From NCBI RefSeq assembly GCF_031846165.1, contig NZ_JAVRIE010000006.1:62001-126000 (forward strand): 64,000 nucleotides of DNA, written 5' to 3'. Positions 7,829-17,723 of this stretch are shown one piece after another. The position numbers and the translations under genes are program-made. The DNA is from Glaciecola blandensis (GTDB lineage Bacteria > Pseudomonadota > Gammaproteobacteria > Enterobacterales > Alteromonadaceae). The notes under the pieces are model-generated. The model was not told the origin of the DNA. It worked only from the letters and a program-made list of their open reading frames with translations, and ran no database searches. How positions within the stretch are numbered: position 1 is the stretch's first letter; each line of letters starts with the position of its first letter.

Positions 7829-9919
7829 ATGAGGCTGTCTAGCCAAGGTATCACAAGTATTCGTCAACGTTGCAAGCAAACATTTATCGCAGCTGGAATA
7901 GCCAGTACTTTGCTGTTAACAACATCTTTTGTTGCGCCAGCAGTGTACGCAACTGAATACAGTCCAAATTTTAGAAATACCGAAATCACTGAGTTCATTA
8001 ATATCGTCGGTAAGAACCTGAAAAAGACCATCATCGTCGACCCTAACGTTAGGGGAAAAATTACGGTGAGAAGTTATGACTTGTTAACGGAAGAACAGTA
8101 CTACCAGTTCTTTCTAAACGTATTGCAAGTTTATGATTTTGCGGTTGTAGAAATGCCGAGTGGCATCATTAAGGTTGTGCGCTCTAAAGACGCAAAAACC
8201 TCAAATATTCCTGTAGTGGACGACGACCTGCTCGACGGTGACGAAATGATCACGCGCGTGTTGCCAGTATATAACGTACCTGTACGTGAGCTAGCACCTA
8301 TATTACGTCAGTTAAATGACCAAGCAGGCGGCGGTAACGTGGTAAGCCATGACCCATCGAACGTAATGATGCTCACAGGTAGAGCGGCAGTAGTAAACCG
8401 ATTAGTTAAAATTATTGAAAGTGTCGACCGAGCGGGTGATGAAGAAGTTGAAGTCATTAAGCTAAAATATGCATCGGCTACTGAAATGGTGCGTATCATT
8501 GAAAGTATCAATAAGGGTCAGGGTAAAGGTGCTGCTGGTGTGGGCAAATCAGAACCACGCGCCGTAGCCGATGACAGAACTAATAGTGTGATTGTGAGTG
8601 GTGACGTTAAAGCGCGTCAGCGTCTCATCAATCTTATTAATCGTATGGACCAAGAGTTAGAATCAAGCGGTAACACCCGCGTGATAAATCTTAACTATGC
8701 GAAAGCAGAAGATCTTGTCAAAGTACTACAAGGCGTCAGTGCCAGTATTCAAGCAGATGGCCAAGGCGCAGCTCAAGGTCAACGAAGAAGTGCTAGCAGT
8801 AACCGTGATGTGAGCATCGATTCCCACGAAGATTCAAATTCTTTAGTGATAACAGCTGAACCAGACATGATGCGTTCACTTGAAGATGTCATTCGTCAAC
8901 TTGATGTTAGACGTGCGCAAGTGCAAGTCGAAGCCATTATTGTTGAAGTCTTTGAGGGTGATGGCACTACCTTGGGCGTACAATGGGTTTCGGAAGAAGG
9001 TGGCGGTACACAATTCACCAATGGCGTTATTGGAGTTGGTTCTTTAGGTGTTGCCTTGCGCGAAGCTGAAGATACTGACTTACTTGGTTCAACAACGACC
9101 GCCAATGGTGAAGTGGTTGATACTGTGACTACCAGTGAAGGTAACTTAACGCCTTTGGCCACACTGTTAGGTGGCGCTAACGGTTTAATTGCGGGTGTGA
9201 TTAAAAATGGTTGGGGTGCGGTTGTTCAAGCGGTCAGTACAGATACCAATACGAATGTGCTAGCAACGCCACATCTTACGACGATGGATAACGAAGAAGC
9301 CTTCTTTATTGTCGGTCAGGAAGTGCCGATTATTACTGGTTCAACGACGGGCGCAAACAATGCCAACCCATTCCAGCAGGTGAATAGGCAAGATGTGGGT
9401 ATTAAACTCAAAGTCACACCACAAATTAACGAAGGCGATGCGGTTCAACTTCAAATTGAGCAGGAAGTGTCTAGCGTATCGGGCGCAACATCAGTCGATA
9501 TATCAATCAACAAACGGGAAATCAAAACGACGGTAATCGTGAATGACGGTGGAACAATCGTATTAGGTGGTTTGATTGATGAAGAAATTCAAGAAAGTGT
9601 GTCAAAGGTACCTTTGCTGGGTGACATTCCGTTTATTGGTAATCTATTCAAATCTACGTCTACCACCAAACGTAAGCGTAATTTGATGGTCTTTATCCGT
9701 CCTACGATAATTCGTGATGGCATCACTTCAAACAAAATCAGTTTGCGAAAGTATAATTATATTCGAGCGCAACAGTTGAAGCGTCAGTCTGAGGGTGTGC
9801 CGTTAATGCCATTCACCACAAGTCCTGAGCTACCTGCGTGGGATGACGCAATGACACTACCACCGTCATTTGATGAATTCTTACTAGAGAAAGAAAAGAA
9901 AGCGAAAGAGAGTAACTAA
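7829..9919 (+). CDS. gspD: Type II secretion outer membrane secretin GspD
   Basis: About 696 residues from the ATG at 7829, which has AAGGG upstream and is followed by a signal peptide ending near AVYA-TEYS. The N0 domain (NFRNTEITEFINIVGK) and N1-N3 ring domains follow (about 50-380). The C-terminal secretin beta-barrel has the conserved VPLLGDIPFIGNLF segment. Fifteen subunits form the outer-membrane pore through which folded proteins leave the cell. An earlier in-frame start at 7766 lies inside gspC and lacks a signal sequence, so I rejected it. No pilotin gene (gspS) is seen nearby. Confidence 0.97.
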   Translation: MRLSSQGITSIRQRCKQTFIAAGIASTLLLTTSFVAPAVYATEYSPNFRNTEITEFINIVGKNLKKTIIVDPNVRGKITVRSYDLLTEEQYYQFFLNVLQVYDFAVVEMPSGIIKVVRSKDAKTSNIPVVDDDLLDGDEMITRVLPVYNVPVRELAPILRQLNDQAGGGNVVSHDPSNVMMLTGRAAVVNRLVKIIESVDRAGDEEVEVIKLKYASATEMVRIIESINKGQGKGAAGVGKSEPRAVADDRTNSVIVSGDVKARQRLINLINRMDQELESSGNTRVINLNYAKAEDLVKVLQGVSASIQADGQGAAQGQRRSASSNRDVSIDSHEDSNSLVITAEPDMMRSLEDVIRQLDVRRAQVQVEAIIVEVFEGDGTTLGVQWVSEEGGGTQFTNGVIGVGSLGVALREAEDTDLLGSTTTANGEVVDTVTTSEGNLTPLATLLGGANGLIAGVIKNGWGAVVQAVSTDTNTNVLATPHLTTMDNEEAFFIVGQEVPIITGSTTGANNANPFQQVNRQDVGIKLKVTPQINEGDAVQLQIEQEVSSVSGATSVDISINKREIKTTVIVNDGGTIVLGGLIDEEIQESVSKVPLLGDIPFIGNLFKSTSTTKRKRNLMVFIRPTIIRDGITSNKISLRKYNYIRAQQLKRQSEGVPLMPFTTSPELPAWDDAMTLPPSFDEFLLEKEKKAKESN

Positions 9920-11511
9920 TGGCAGAGTCGACCCAGGATCTTCTTCACGATGATGCCGAGCTCTCCTTAGACGAAGCCGAACAGGTGAGTGCGGAAATTG
10001 GCGAAGAACTAGAAGAGCAGGCATCGGAAGAAATTGCGCCGCTTGCCGCTTTGCAGCTTCCTTTCAGCTTTGCAAAACGCTTCAGGGTGCTAGTTGAACC
10101 AGCAAATGAGCCCGTAAAGGTGTATCACACCAACAAAACGGAATTGCATGTATATGCTGAAGTACGTCGTTTTCTAAACCAAAACTTTGTGCTTGAGGAA
10201 ATTACTGAAGATAAATTTGAAGAAATTCTTACCAACAGTTTTCAACGCGACTCCAGTGCTGCAAAACAGTTGATGGAAGATTTAGGTAATGAAAGCGACT
10301 TACTTTCACTCGCCGAAGACCTACCAGATACCGAAGATTTATTAGAAAGCGAAGACGACGCGCCTATTATTCGACTCATCAATGCGATGCTAGGCGAAGC
10401 GATTAAAGAAGGTGCCTCAGATATTCATATTGAGACCTTTGAAAATCAATTAATTGTGCGATTTAGAGTCGATGGCGTATTGCGTGAAATTCTTCGACCG
10501 AACCGGAAAATGTCTTCGATGTTGGTATCGCGCATTAAAGTGATGTCAAAAATGGATATCGCTGAAAAGCGTGTTCCACAAGACGGTCGTATTAGTTTAC
10601 GCATTGCTGGTCGTGCCGTTGATGTGCGGGTATCGACGATGCCATCTAGTCATGGCGAACGCGTGGTGTTGCGTCTACTCGATAAAAACAATGCGCGCCT
10701 TGATTTAAAAGACTTGGGCATGACCCTGCCGAATCGCGAACACTTTTCGAGTCTTATTCGCAAACCCCATGGCATCATGCTTGTTACGGGTCCTACAGGT
10801 TCCGGTAAAAGTACTACCTTGTACGCTGGCTTAAGCGAAATTAACTCAAAAGACCGCAATATTTTGACCGTAGAAGATCCCATCGAGTTCGATTTAGAAG
10901 GGATAGGCCAAACGCAAGTCAATCCGCGAGTCGATATGACCTTTGCGAGAGGTTTGCGTGCAATACTTCGCCAGGATCCTGATGTCGTGATGGTCGGTGA
11001 GATACGTGACTTAGAAACCGCACAAATCGCAGTACAGGCCAGTTTAACCGGTCACTTAGTACTTTCTACACTGCACACCAATACAGCGGCTGGCGCGATC
11101 ACACGTTTAGAAGACATGGGCATCGAACCCTTCCTTCTCTCAAGTAGTTTGCTATCGGTATTGTCTCAGCGCTTGGTCAGAACCTTATGCCCTGATTGTA
11201 AAAAGCCGCATGAACCCACAGCAGTTGAAAGAGAAACGCTAGGCATTAACGGTGACGAAAAAGTCGTGATTTACAGCCCAGTTGGCTGCACGTCTTGCAA
11301 TCATACTGGCTACCGAGGCCGAACTGGTATTCACGAGCAACTCATTGTTGACGAGCGTATTCGTGAGATGATGCACGATGGTCGCGGCGAACAGGCTATC
11401 GAAAAATACGTACGCACCAATACGCCTTCCATCCGTCAAGACGGCTGCGATAAGGTGGTTCAAGGCGTCACTTCGCTCGAAGAAGTATTACGAGTAACCA
11501 GAGAAGAATAA
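9919..11511 (+). CDS. gspE: Type II secretion ATPase GspE
   Basis: 530 residues; its ATG overlaps the gspD stop by one base. Walker A is GPTGSGKST (about 291-299). The Asp box (VEDPIEFDLEGIGQTQV), the Walker B region (DPDVVMVGEIRD) and the His box (STLHTN) are intact. A zinc-binding four-Cys insert is present (Cys424, Cys427, Cys457, Cys460). The hexameric cytoplasmic ATPase drives pseudopilus assembly through GspL and GspF. The acidic N-terminal extension of about 50 residues is somewhat longer than in the E. coli and Vibrio proteins. Confidence 0.98.
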   Translation: MAESTQDLLHDDAELSLDEAEQVSAEIGEELEEQASEEIAPLAALQLPFSFAKRFRVLVEPANEPVKVYHTNKTELHVYAEVRRFLNQNFVLEEITEDKFEEILTNSFQRDSSAAKQLMEDLGNESDLLSLAEDLPDTEDLLESEDDAPIIRLINAMLGEAIKEGASDIHIETFENQLIVRFRVDGVLREILRPNRKMSSMLVSRIKVMSKMDIAEKRVPQDGRISLRIAGRAVDVRVSTMPSSHGERVVLRLLDKNNARLDLKDLGMTLPNREHFSSLIRKPHGIMLVTGPTGSGKSTTLYAGLSEINSKDRNILTVEDPIEFDLEGIGQTQVNPRVDMTFARGLRAILRQDPDVVMVGEIRDLETAQIAVQASLTGHLVLSTLHTNTAAGAITRLEDMGIEPFLLSSSLLSVLSQRLVRTLCPDCKKPHEPTAVERETLGINGDEKVVIYSPVGCTSCNHTGYRGRTGIHEQLIVDERIREMMHDGRGEQAIEKYVRTNTPSIRQDGCDKVVQGVTSLEEVLRVTREE

Positions 11512-11512
11512 T

Positions 11513-12733
11513 ATGGCGGCTTTTGCATACAAGGCAATGGACGCCAATGGAAAGTCCAAAAGTGGTGTTTTAGAAGGCGATAATGCTAGGCAAATTCGCC
11601 AACAGATTCGTGACTTATCTCTCATTCCTTTGGAAGTAGAGCAAGTTGCTGAGCAAGAAAAGAAAACGCAAGCTGCCAAATTCACACTGTTCAAACGTAA
11701 GATGTCATCGGGTGAGCTCGCCCTGCTTACGCGTCAGTTGGCTACGCTGATTGAGTCTGCGCTGCCGATAGAAGAAGCCTTACTCGCCGTTGCCGAACAA
11801 TGCGAAAAGCCCCGTCATAAAAATATGATGATGGCGGTACGCAGCAAGGTAGTTGAAGGCCATGGCTTCGCAGAAGCACTCGCTGAATTTCCCTATGTAT
11901 TTAGTACTTTGTACCGCGCTATGGTGGCAGCGGGAGAAAAGTCCGGTCACCTTGATACTGTTCTGAGTCGCTTGGCAGATTACACTGAAAAAAGTCAACA
12001 AACCCAGAGCCAAATTGTGCAAGCTCTGGTCTATCCAACCATTATGTTGATTGTTGCGATCAGTATTGTGGTTCTATTGCTGGTCATTGTCGTTCCGAAG
12101 ATTGTTGGACAATTTGATCAAATGGGACAAGAGCTTCCCTTTTTAACACAGGCTATGATCAGTATAAGCGAATGGCTGCAAGCTTATGGCTTGTATGCCG
12201 GGATTCTCTTGGTAGTGGGCATTATTGGCTTGAAGAAATTTTTAAACAGTCCAAAAATGAAAACCACTTATCATGGCGCTGTTTTAAAAATGCCTTTTAT
12301 TGGGCGCTTAGCGAAGAGTACTAATACCGCTCGCTTTGCAAGGACCTTGAGCATTTTGACCGCAAGCTCAGTCCCTTTACTAGAAGCAATGCGCATTGCA
12401 GGTAATGTTTTAGAGAACCTTTTCATCAAAGACGCGGTCAAAGAAGCAGCTTCTAAAGTAAAAGAAGGCGCAAGCTTACGTAACTCACTTGAGAAAACGA
12501 AAATATTCCCACCAATGATGATGCATATGATTGCATCGGGTGAGCGCTCAGGCGAACTACAAAGCATGTTAGCGCGTGCCGCTGACAACCAAGATAGAGA
12601 ATTTGAAGCGACAATTAGCATTTCCCTCAAGATCTTTGAGCCACTGTTGATCGTCTTCATGGCCGTTCTGGTGCTACTTATCGTTATGGCAATTTTGCTA
12701 CCAATATTAGCACTCAATAATTTAGTAGGTTAA
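11513..12733 (+). CDS. gspF: Type II secretion platform protein GspF
   Basis: 406 residues, one base after gspE. Two cytoplasmic T2SSF domains (about 70-195 and 270-400) flank membrane helices near 170-200, 220-240 and 375-400. Each domain carries the conserved 'G...L' signature and a glycine-rich SGHL/SGEL turn (AAGEKSGHLD; ASGERSGELQ). GspF is the inner-membrane core that couples GspE to the pseudopilus. Confidence 0.97.
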   Translation: MAAFAYKAMDANGKSKSGVLEGDNARQIRQQIRDLSLIPLEVEQVAEQEKKTQAAKFTLFKRKMSSGELALLTRQLATLIESALPIEEALLAVAEQCEKPRHKNMMMAVRSKVVEGHGFAEALAEFPYVFSTLYRAMVAAGEKSGHLDTVLSRLADYTEKSQQTQSQIVQALVYPTIMLIVAISIVVLLLVIVVPKIVGQFDQMGQELPFLTQAMISISEWLQAYGLYAGILLVVGIIGLKKFLNSPKMKTTYHGAVLKMPFIGRLAKSTNTARFARTLSILTASSVPLLEAMRIAGNVLENLFIKDAVKEAASKVKEGASLRNSLEKTKIFPPMMMHMIASGERSGELQSMLARAADNQDREFEATISISLKIFEPLLIVFMAVLVLLIVMAILLPILALNNLVG

Positions 12734-12737
12734 TCAC

Positions 12738-13208
12738 ATGAGAAATACATATATGCAAACACGTACACGAAAAGCTTGGGGCAAATTCCAAAAAGGCTTC
12801 AGCTTAATTGAAGTGATGGTTGTACTCTTCATTATTGGTATCATGGCTGCCGTTGTTGCACCAGCAGTACTCGAAAACCAAGGTGTTGCACAATTGAAGA
12901 AAGCCGCTATCGATATTCAGACTTTGAAAGGCTCGATGCAGATGTATAAGTTGCGTACAAATCGTTTTCCAACGACGGAGCAAGGCCTCGAAGCATTGGT
13001 ATCAATTCCTACAATTGACCCCATTCCGCGCAACTACCCGAACGAAGGCTTTATTGATAACTTGCCATTAGATCCATGGGGTCAACCTTATAAGTTGTTA
13101 AGCCCAGGTGAAATAGACACGATTGATATATATTCAACCGGCCCCGATGAAACCGACGGCACAGACGATGATATTGGCACGTGGAATATCAACGAATACC
13201 TACAGTAA
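12738..13208 (+). CDS. gspG: Major pseudopilin GspG
   Basis: About 156 residues. The prepilin peptidase site is KG^FSLIE with Glu at +5, followed by the hydrophobic assembly helix. The calcium-binding C-terminal region (DPWGQPY, then DGTDDDIG) is typical of GspG. GspG is the main subunit of the periplasmic pseudopilus. Two in-frame ATGs (12738, 12753) are possible starts; the leader is cleaved in either case. The prepilin peptidase itself is not encoded here and is probably shared with type IV pili. Confidence 0.97.
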   Translation: MRNTYMQTRTRKAWGKFQKGFSLIEVMVVLFIIGIMAAVVAPAVLENQGVAQLKKAAIDIQTLKGSMQMYKLRTNRFPTTEQGLEALVSIPTIDPIPRNYPNEGFIDNLPLDPWGQPYKLLSPGEIDTIDIYSTGPDETDGTDDDIGTWNINEYLQ

Positions 13209-13243
13209 GGTCATTTTTCTTACCAAGTAAAAGGCATTATTGC

Positions 13244-13852
13244 GTGCGCAAGCAGACTGGATTTACCCTTATTGAAATTCTCTTAGTGATGGCGCTAATC
13301 GGTATTACCGTTAGCGTCATTACTTTCACTGCCTTGGGTACGAATAATTATGACAAAGTCGAAGAGCAGGCCAAACGCTTTCAAGTGGTATTCGATATGG
13401 CCAGCGATTTTGCCCTTCTTAATCAAGTACAATTAGGTATTCGTATTGACGAAGAAGAAAGTACCTATACCTATGTCGCCTTAGATGAGGAAGACCAATG
13501 GGTAGAAATACCCAATCAAAATCTATTCGCAAGTTACCAACTCCCCGAATATCTGCGCTTTGAATTGGAGTTAGAGAACTTACCTTGGGAACAAGAAGAT
13601 CAACTCTTTGATAGAGGTATTTTCGATGAGGGTTTAAGTGTAAGCGAAGACGGCGTAAACATCGGTAATGAAGAAGAAGAGCCACCGCCGCCTCCGCAGA
13701 TATTCTTGTTATCGAGTGGCGAAATCACACCGTTTGAATTGCGTTTTATTTACGAAGACGATTTCAGCGACGAACTACCCATTACCTTTCTTATTCAGGG
13801 AAAAGATACGACCCCAATAGAGCGCATTGCGCCTGAGGACCAAACCCTGTGA
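13244..13852 (+). CDS. gspH: Minor pseudopilin GspH
   Basis: Begins at a GTG with AAAGG upstream, just after gspG, giving MRKQTGFTLIE. The prepilin cleavage site TG^FTLIE has Glu at +5. Longer upstream in-frame starts lie inside gspG and are unlikely. GspH is a minor pseudopilin next to the GspI-J-K tip. This copy holds an acidic insert followed by a run of prolines (GNEEEEPPPPPPQI) in the globular domain, which many homologues lack. Confidence 0.93.
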   Translation: MRKQTGFTLIEILLVMALIGITVSVITFTALGTNNYDKVEEQAKRFQVVFDMASDFALLNQVQLGIRIDEEESTYTYVALDEEDQWVEIPNQNLFASYQLPEYLRFELELENLPWEQEDQLFDRGIFDEGLSVSEDGVNIGNEEEEPPPPPQIFLLSSGEITPFELRFIYEDDFSDELPITFLIQGKDTTPIERIAPEDQTL

Positions 13853-14247
13853 GCAAGGTAGCTAAGGCAAACCCAAATCAAAATGGCTTCACGCTGCTTG
13901 AGGTCATGGTCGCGATGTTCATCTTCGCTGTCGCCGGCGCCGCTATCATCAAAACAACAGCTGAACATATCAATTCACTTAGTAAGCTAGAAGAAATTAC
14001 TTTTGCTACGTGGGTTGCGAATAACCAACTAATGCGAGCAAGCCTGAGTGCAGAGAAAACCTGGCCACCGAAGAAAAATCAGCGTGGCAGCGTGGAAATG
14101 ATGGATCGCACTTGGTATTGGCAACAGGACGTCGAAAATACTAACGATGAAGACCTGAAAGCGCTGATTATCACGGTCGGCCTCGATGAGGAATATAAAG
14201 GTTCGGTAACCTCTGTAACCACTTACGTCGCTAAGTCAAAAGGCTAG
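13849..14247 (+). CDS. gspI: Minor pseudopilin GspI
   Basis: 132 residues, GTG start overlapping the gspH stop by 4 bases (GTGA). The cleavage site is NG^FTLLE with Glu at +5, and the globular part has the family pattern (VANNQLMRASL, then WYWQQ). GspI is the hub of the pseudopilus tip with GspJ and GspK. Confidence 0.95.
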   Translation: MSKVAKANPNQNGFTLLEVMVAMFIFAVAGAAIIKTTAEHINSLSKLEEITFATWVANNQLMRASLSAEKTWPPKKNQRGSVEMMDRTWYWQQDVENTNDEDLKALIITVGLDEEYKGSVTSVTTYVAKSKG

Positions 14248-14251
14248 CATA

Positions 14252-14902
14252 GTGAATTCGCACCGGCAGCACTCAATCAAATTTATGCACTCGTTGCGAT
14301 CTACGCAATCGGGTTTTACCTTGCTCGAAGTGCTTATCGCGATGGCAATTTTTGCCCTAATCGCATTTGGTGCAACGCAAATTTTAACTAATGTGACTGA
14401 TGCTGATGAAGCCTCGGAAGAACGTTTCCAATCCTTACAGGACTTGCAACGCGCGATGCTAGTGATTGAAAGAGATTTCTTGCAAATGGTGCCGCGTAAA
14501 ACGCGAGTAGAAGGCGAAGTTACCGATACGCTTATTTTTGCCGAAGAGTTCCTATTTGATAGTGACAGCGGTGCTATCGGTTTTGTTCGTGCTGGTTGGC
14601 ACAATCCGCAATTGGTGCTTCCAAGAAGTACCATGCAATCCGTGGCCTATCGGGTAAGCGAAGAACGTTTGGAACGCCTATATTCAACTTATGTTGACAA
14701 CTCAATTGGCTTTGAGCCGAAAGTGAGGGTATTACTCGAAGGTGTTGAAAAAATAGAGTTCGAGTTTTTAGAAAAGTTTGATACGAAAGAGTTTACATGG
14801 GAAGAAGCGGAATCGGTTCAAGAGTTACCGATTGCGGTAGCTGTAATTATTACCAGCAAACTGTATGGCGAAATTCGACGTGAGTTTAAGGTGCGTCGAT
14901 GA
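14252..14902 (+). CDS. gspJ: Minor pseudopilin GspJ
   Basis: 216 residues. The GTG at 14252 follows an AAGG placed about 8 nt before it; an internal ATG at 14285 has no ribosome site. The cleavage site is SG^FTLLE, followed by a long helix and then the GspJ pattern (LQRAMLVIERDFLQMVPR; GFVRAGWHNP). Part of the tip complex with GspI and GspK. Confidence 0.95.
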   Translation: MNSHRQHSIKFMHSLRSTQSGFTLLEVLIAMAIFALIAFGATQILTNVTDADEASEERFQSLQDLQRAMLVIERDFLQMVPRKTRVEGEVTDTLIFAEEFLFDSDSGAIGFVRAGWHNPQLVLPRSTMQSVAYRVSEERLERLYSTYVDNSIGFEPKVRVLLEGVEKIEFEFLEKFDTKEFTWEEAESVQELPIAVAVIITSKLYGEIRREFKVRR

Positions 14903-15969
14903 ACAGTTTGCCGACTAAACCATTCCTGAAACCCAACAGCAAAGTATCACGTGAGCGAGGTGTCGCGCTTGTGGTTATTTTGTTGGTTGTGGCAATTATC
15001 AGTGTACTGGCTACCGAAATGGTTGGCAGGCTTCAACTCAACATTGCTAGAACAGTCAACATCAAAGACAACAATCAGGCTTACTGGTATGCCATTGGCG
15101 CAGAGCAATTTGCACAAAAATCCTTGGGCGAACTGAAAACCTTGTCTCCAGATAATATGAATTTAAGTCAGCCGTGGGCACAAGTATTCGAATACCCCAT
15201 TGATGGGGGTGGTATTCAAGCTGAACTCATCGATTTGCAGGCCTGTTTTAATTTAAATACCTTGGGGCCTATTAAATTAGAAGAGGATCCACCTCCGCCT
15301 CCTCCACCGCCACCAGAGGTCGATAGCCCAAACGCCGCACCAAAAAATCCGGCAGAGGCATTCTATAACCTGTTGACAAAGTCGAACGACAATATTGACT
15401 CTTACACGGCCGAAACGCTGCGTGACTCGCTCACTGATTGGTTAGACGCTGATGGCAACATTACTGGATTGGGTGCAGAAGATGCTGATTACGAGTCATT
15501 GACAATCCCTTATGTGGCAGCTAACGCTCTGATGACGAACAAGTCGGAACTTCGTTTAATTAAAGGGATTGAGCCAAGCATATTGCGCAATATTCTACCC
15601 TTCGTGTGCGTGATACCTGATCAAGAATTCAATTCTTTGCAATTAAATATCAACACAATTACCGAAGAAAATGCCGCGATATTAGCGGCCATGCTCAACC
15701 TGGATGTTGAAGATGCGTCTCGTATTATTGCCTCTCGGCCAGAAGAGGGCTTCGAGAACACAAATGACTTCTTTACCGAACCCGAAATTGTGGCGCTCAA
15801 TCTCACTCCGCAGCAGAAAGAGTGGTTCACAATAAAAACAAATTATTTCATGCTTCGCATCAAAACCCGCTACAATGAGGCAAGTTTTAAAATGACCAGT
15901 ATTTTTAAGCTCGACGACGGTGACAGCGGTGTGAGTGTTATTAGTCGAGAATTTGGAGGCGTAAACTAA
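14899..15969 (+). CDS. gspK: Minor pseudopilin GspK (tip protein)
   Basis: 356 residues, overlapping gspJ by ATGA. The prepilin-like N-terminus (RERG^VALVVILL) lacks Glu at +5, as is normal for GspK. The alpha-helical domain and calcium sites follow (LTDWLDADGN, LRLIKGIEP). GspK caps the pseudopilus. A proline run (nine residues) interrupts the first domain near residues 132-140 and is unusual. Confidence 0.95.
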   Translation: MNSLPTKPFLKPNSKVSRERGVALVVILLVVAIISVLATEMVGRLQLNIARTVNIKDNNQAYWYAIGAEQFAQKSLGELKTLSPDNMNLSQPWAQVFEYPIDGGGIQAELIDLQACFNLNTLGPIKLEEDPPPPPPPPPEVDSPNAAPKNPAEAFYNLLTKSNDNIDSYTAETLRDSLTDWLDADGNITGLGAEDADYESLTIPYVAANALMTNKSELRLIKGIEPSILRNILPFVCVIPDQEFNSLQLNINTITEENAAILAAMLNLDVEDASRIIASRPEEGFENTNDFFTEPEIVALNLTPQQKEWFTIKTNYFMLRIKTRYNEASFKMTSIFKLDDGDSGVSVISREFGGVN

Positions 15970-17219
15970 TGGAAAAGCTAGCAATCCGATTGGGCTCACA
16001 AGCCGACGATCCGATTCATTGGCTTGTGTGGTCCGACACGGAAAATGAGATCCTCGCCTCTGGTGAACTGCCTAATGCTGCCGCATTGAGCCAGCTAAGA
16101 GAGCGCGCTCCCAATGCCGAGGTCATTGCCTTGGTACCCAGTTGTGACGTGCTATTAAAAACCGTCAAACTGCCTGCAAAAGCGAACCGAAAAGTACTCG
16201 GTGCTATTCCCTTTATGATTGAAGATGATATCGCTAGCGATATCTCAAAATCGTTCTTCGCTTTTGGTAAAAAAATAGACGATCAACAACAGGTTGCTAT
16301 TGCCACGCACGAAAAAATGGCCTTTTGGCAAGAAACGATCGAACAAGCGGGCTTATTTTGTGAACTTTTGGTGCCCGATATCCTCGCCTTACCTTTCCAA
16401 GAAGACAAGATTAGTCTGTTGAGTTTACGCCAAGACGATCATAACACCCTACTGATCCGCGACGGTGAATGGCGTGGTCTGCAAGGTGAAGAAAACTGGA
16501 CCTTTACAGTATTAGAAAAGCACCTCAATTCTAAACCACAATCAGTGTGTGCTTATTCAGAATTAACTCATGCTAATGACTTGTCGGCACTGTTTGAAAA
16601 ACACGCCACAGAGCATGAAGAACAAGACGACGAAGCCACACTTGCCTTCGAAACAAATTACGACAAACTCCCCATGCTGCTCTTATTACAAGGCGCCGAA
16701 AGCGCTGCGTTCAATTTGTTACAAGGTGAGTATGCGGTAAAGCGTAAGAGTAATGAACACTGGCAGAAATGGAAAATTGCAGCGGTACTAGCGGCGGTTG
16801 CATTGTGTGTCAATTTAGTTTCAAAAACGGTTGAACTCAATAGTATTAAACAACAGCGTCAGATTGTTGAGCGTGACCTTCAAGCAAGCATCGATAAGGG
16901 CTTTCCGGGGCTGAATGCCAGAAATAAACGAGTCGCGATTGAAAAAGAAATGGCGCGTTTAGAGAATGGCGGTGGTGGCATTTCAATGTTGGTCATGTTG
17001 TCACAAATGAGCCAATCATTTGCAAGTACTGGTGTAAAACCTCAGTCGATTCGTTTTGACGCGAAACGCACTGAATTACGTATGCAATCGGTGGCCAACA
17101 ATTTTGATTCACTTGAGCGCTTTAGACGTGAAGTACAAGCCTTGGGTTTCGAGGTTGATCAAGGTGCAATTACTAACCAAGGCGATCAGGTCGTCGGTAC
17201 CATAGTGATTAAAGGCTAG
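15969..17219 (+). CDS. gspL: Type II secretion protein GspL
   Basis: 416 residues, starting within the gspK stop (TAATG). A cytoplasmic actin-like domain (1-250, with VALVPSCDVLLKTVKLP and AIPFMIEDDIA) is followed by one membrane helix (about 268-288) and a periplasmic ferredoxin-like domain (about 330-416). It recruits GspE to the membrane and partners GspM. Confidence 0.95.
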   Translation: MEKLAIRLGSQADDPIHWLVWSDTENEILASGELPNAAALSQLRERAPNAEVIALVPSCDVLLKTVKLPAKANRKVLGAIPFMIEDDIASDISKSFFAFGKKIDDQQQVAIATHEKMAFWQETIEQAGLFCELLVPDILALPFQEDKISLLSLRQDDHNTLLIRDGEWRGLQGEENWTFTVLEKHLNSKPQSVCAYSELTHANDLSALFEKHATEHEEQDDEATLAFETNYDKLPMLLLLQGAESAAFNLLQGEYAVKRKSNEHWQKWKIAAVLAAVALCVNLVSKTVELNSIKQQRQIVERDLQASIDKGFPGLNARNKRVAIEKEMARLENGGGGISMLVMLSQMSQSFASTGVKPQSIRFDAKRTELRMQSVANNFDSLERFRREVQALGFEVDQGAITNQGDQVVGTIVIKG

Positions 17220-17246
17220 TCACTGTTTAGAAGAATTAAGGTAAGT

Positions 17247-17723
17247 ATGAAAAAGTATTTTTCGTGGTTTTATGCAATGAATGAGCGGGAGCAAAAGCTA
17301 GTCTCGCTTGCTGGTATTGTGTCGGTGATCGCCATTTTCTATTTTGGTCTGTGGTCACCACTTAACAATGCCTTAACTACCCAACAAAGTCTTCTGGATA
17401 ATCAGAAGACATTGCAAATTTGGGTTGAAGAGCAAGCCTTGCGTGCAGCAAAGCTAAGACAGTCTTCAACAGGTCCTAGCTTTAATGGCTCGCTAACACA
17501 GTTAGTTAACCAAACGACGCGCGCAAGCAAAATACAAGTCGCGCGTATGCAGCCAGTTGGCGATAATCTGCAAATTACCATTGATGAAATCCAATTTAAT
17601 ACACTCGTCCAATGGCTCGATTCAATAGAGCGCCGCGGTGTAGTCGTGTTACAAACTGATATCACCGAGACAAACGAAGAAGGTTATGTCCAGGTGCGTA
17701 GATTACAATTAGGGAAAAACTAA
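17247..17723 (+). CDS. gspM: Type II secretion protein GspM
   Basis: 158 residues. The short cytoplasmic N-terminus has the family motif MNEREQKLV. One membrane helix (about 20-38) and a periplasmic ferredoxin-like domain follow. It stabilises GspL. 27 bp after gspL with AAGG upstream of the ATG. Confidence 0.93.
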   Translation: MKKYFSWFYAMNEREQKLVSLAGIVSVIAIFYFGLWSPLNNALTTQQSLLDNQKTLQIWVEEQALRAAKLRQSSTGPSFNGSLTQLVNQTTRASKIQVARMQPVGDNLQITIDEIQFNTLVQWLDSIERRGVVVLQTDITETNEEGYVQVRRLQLGKN

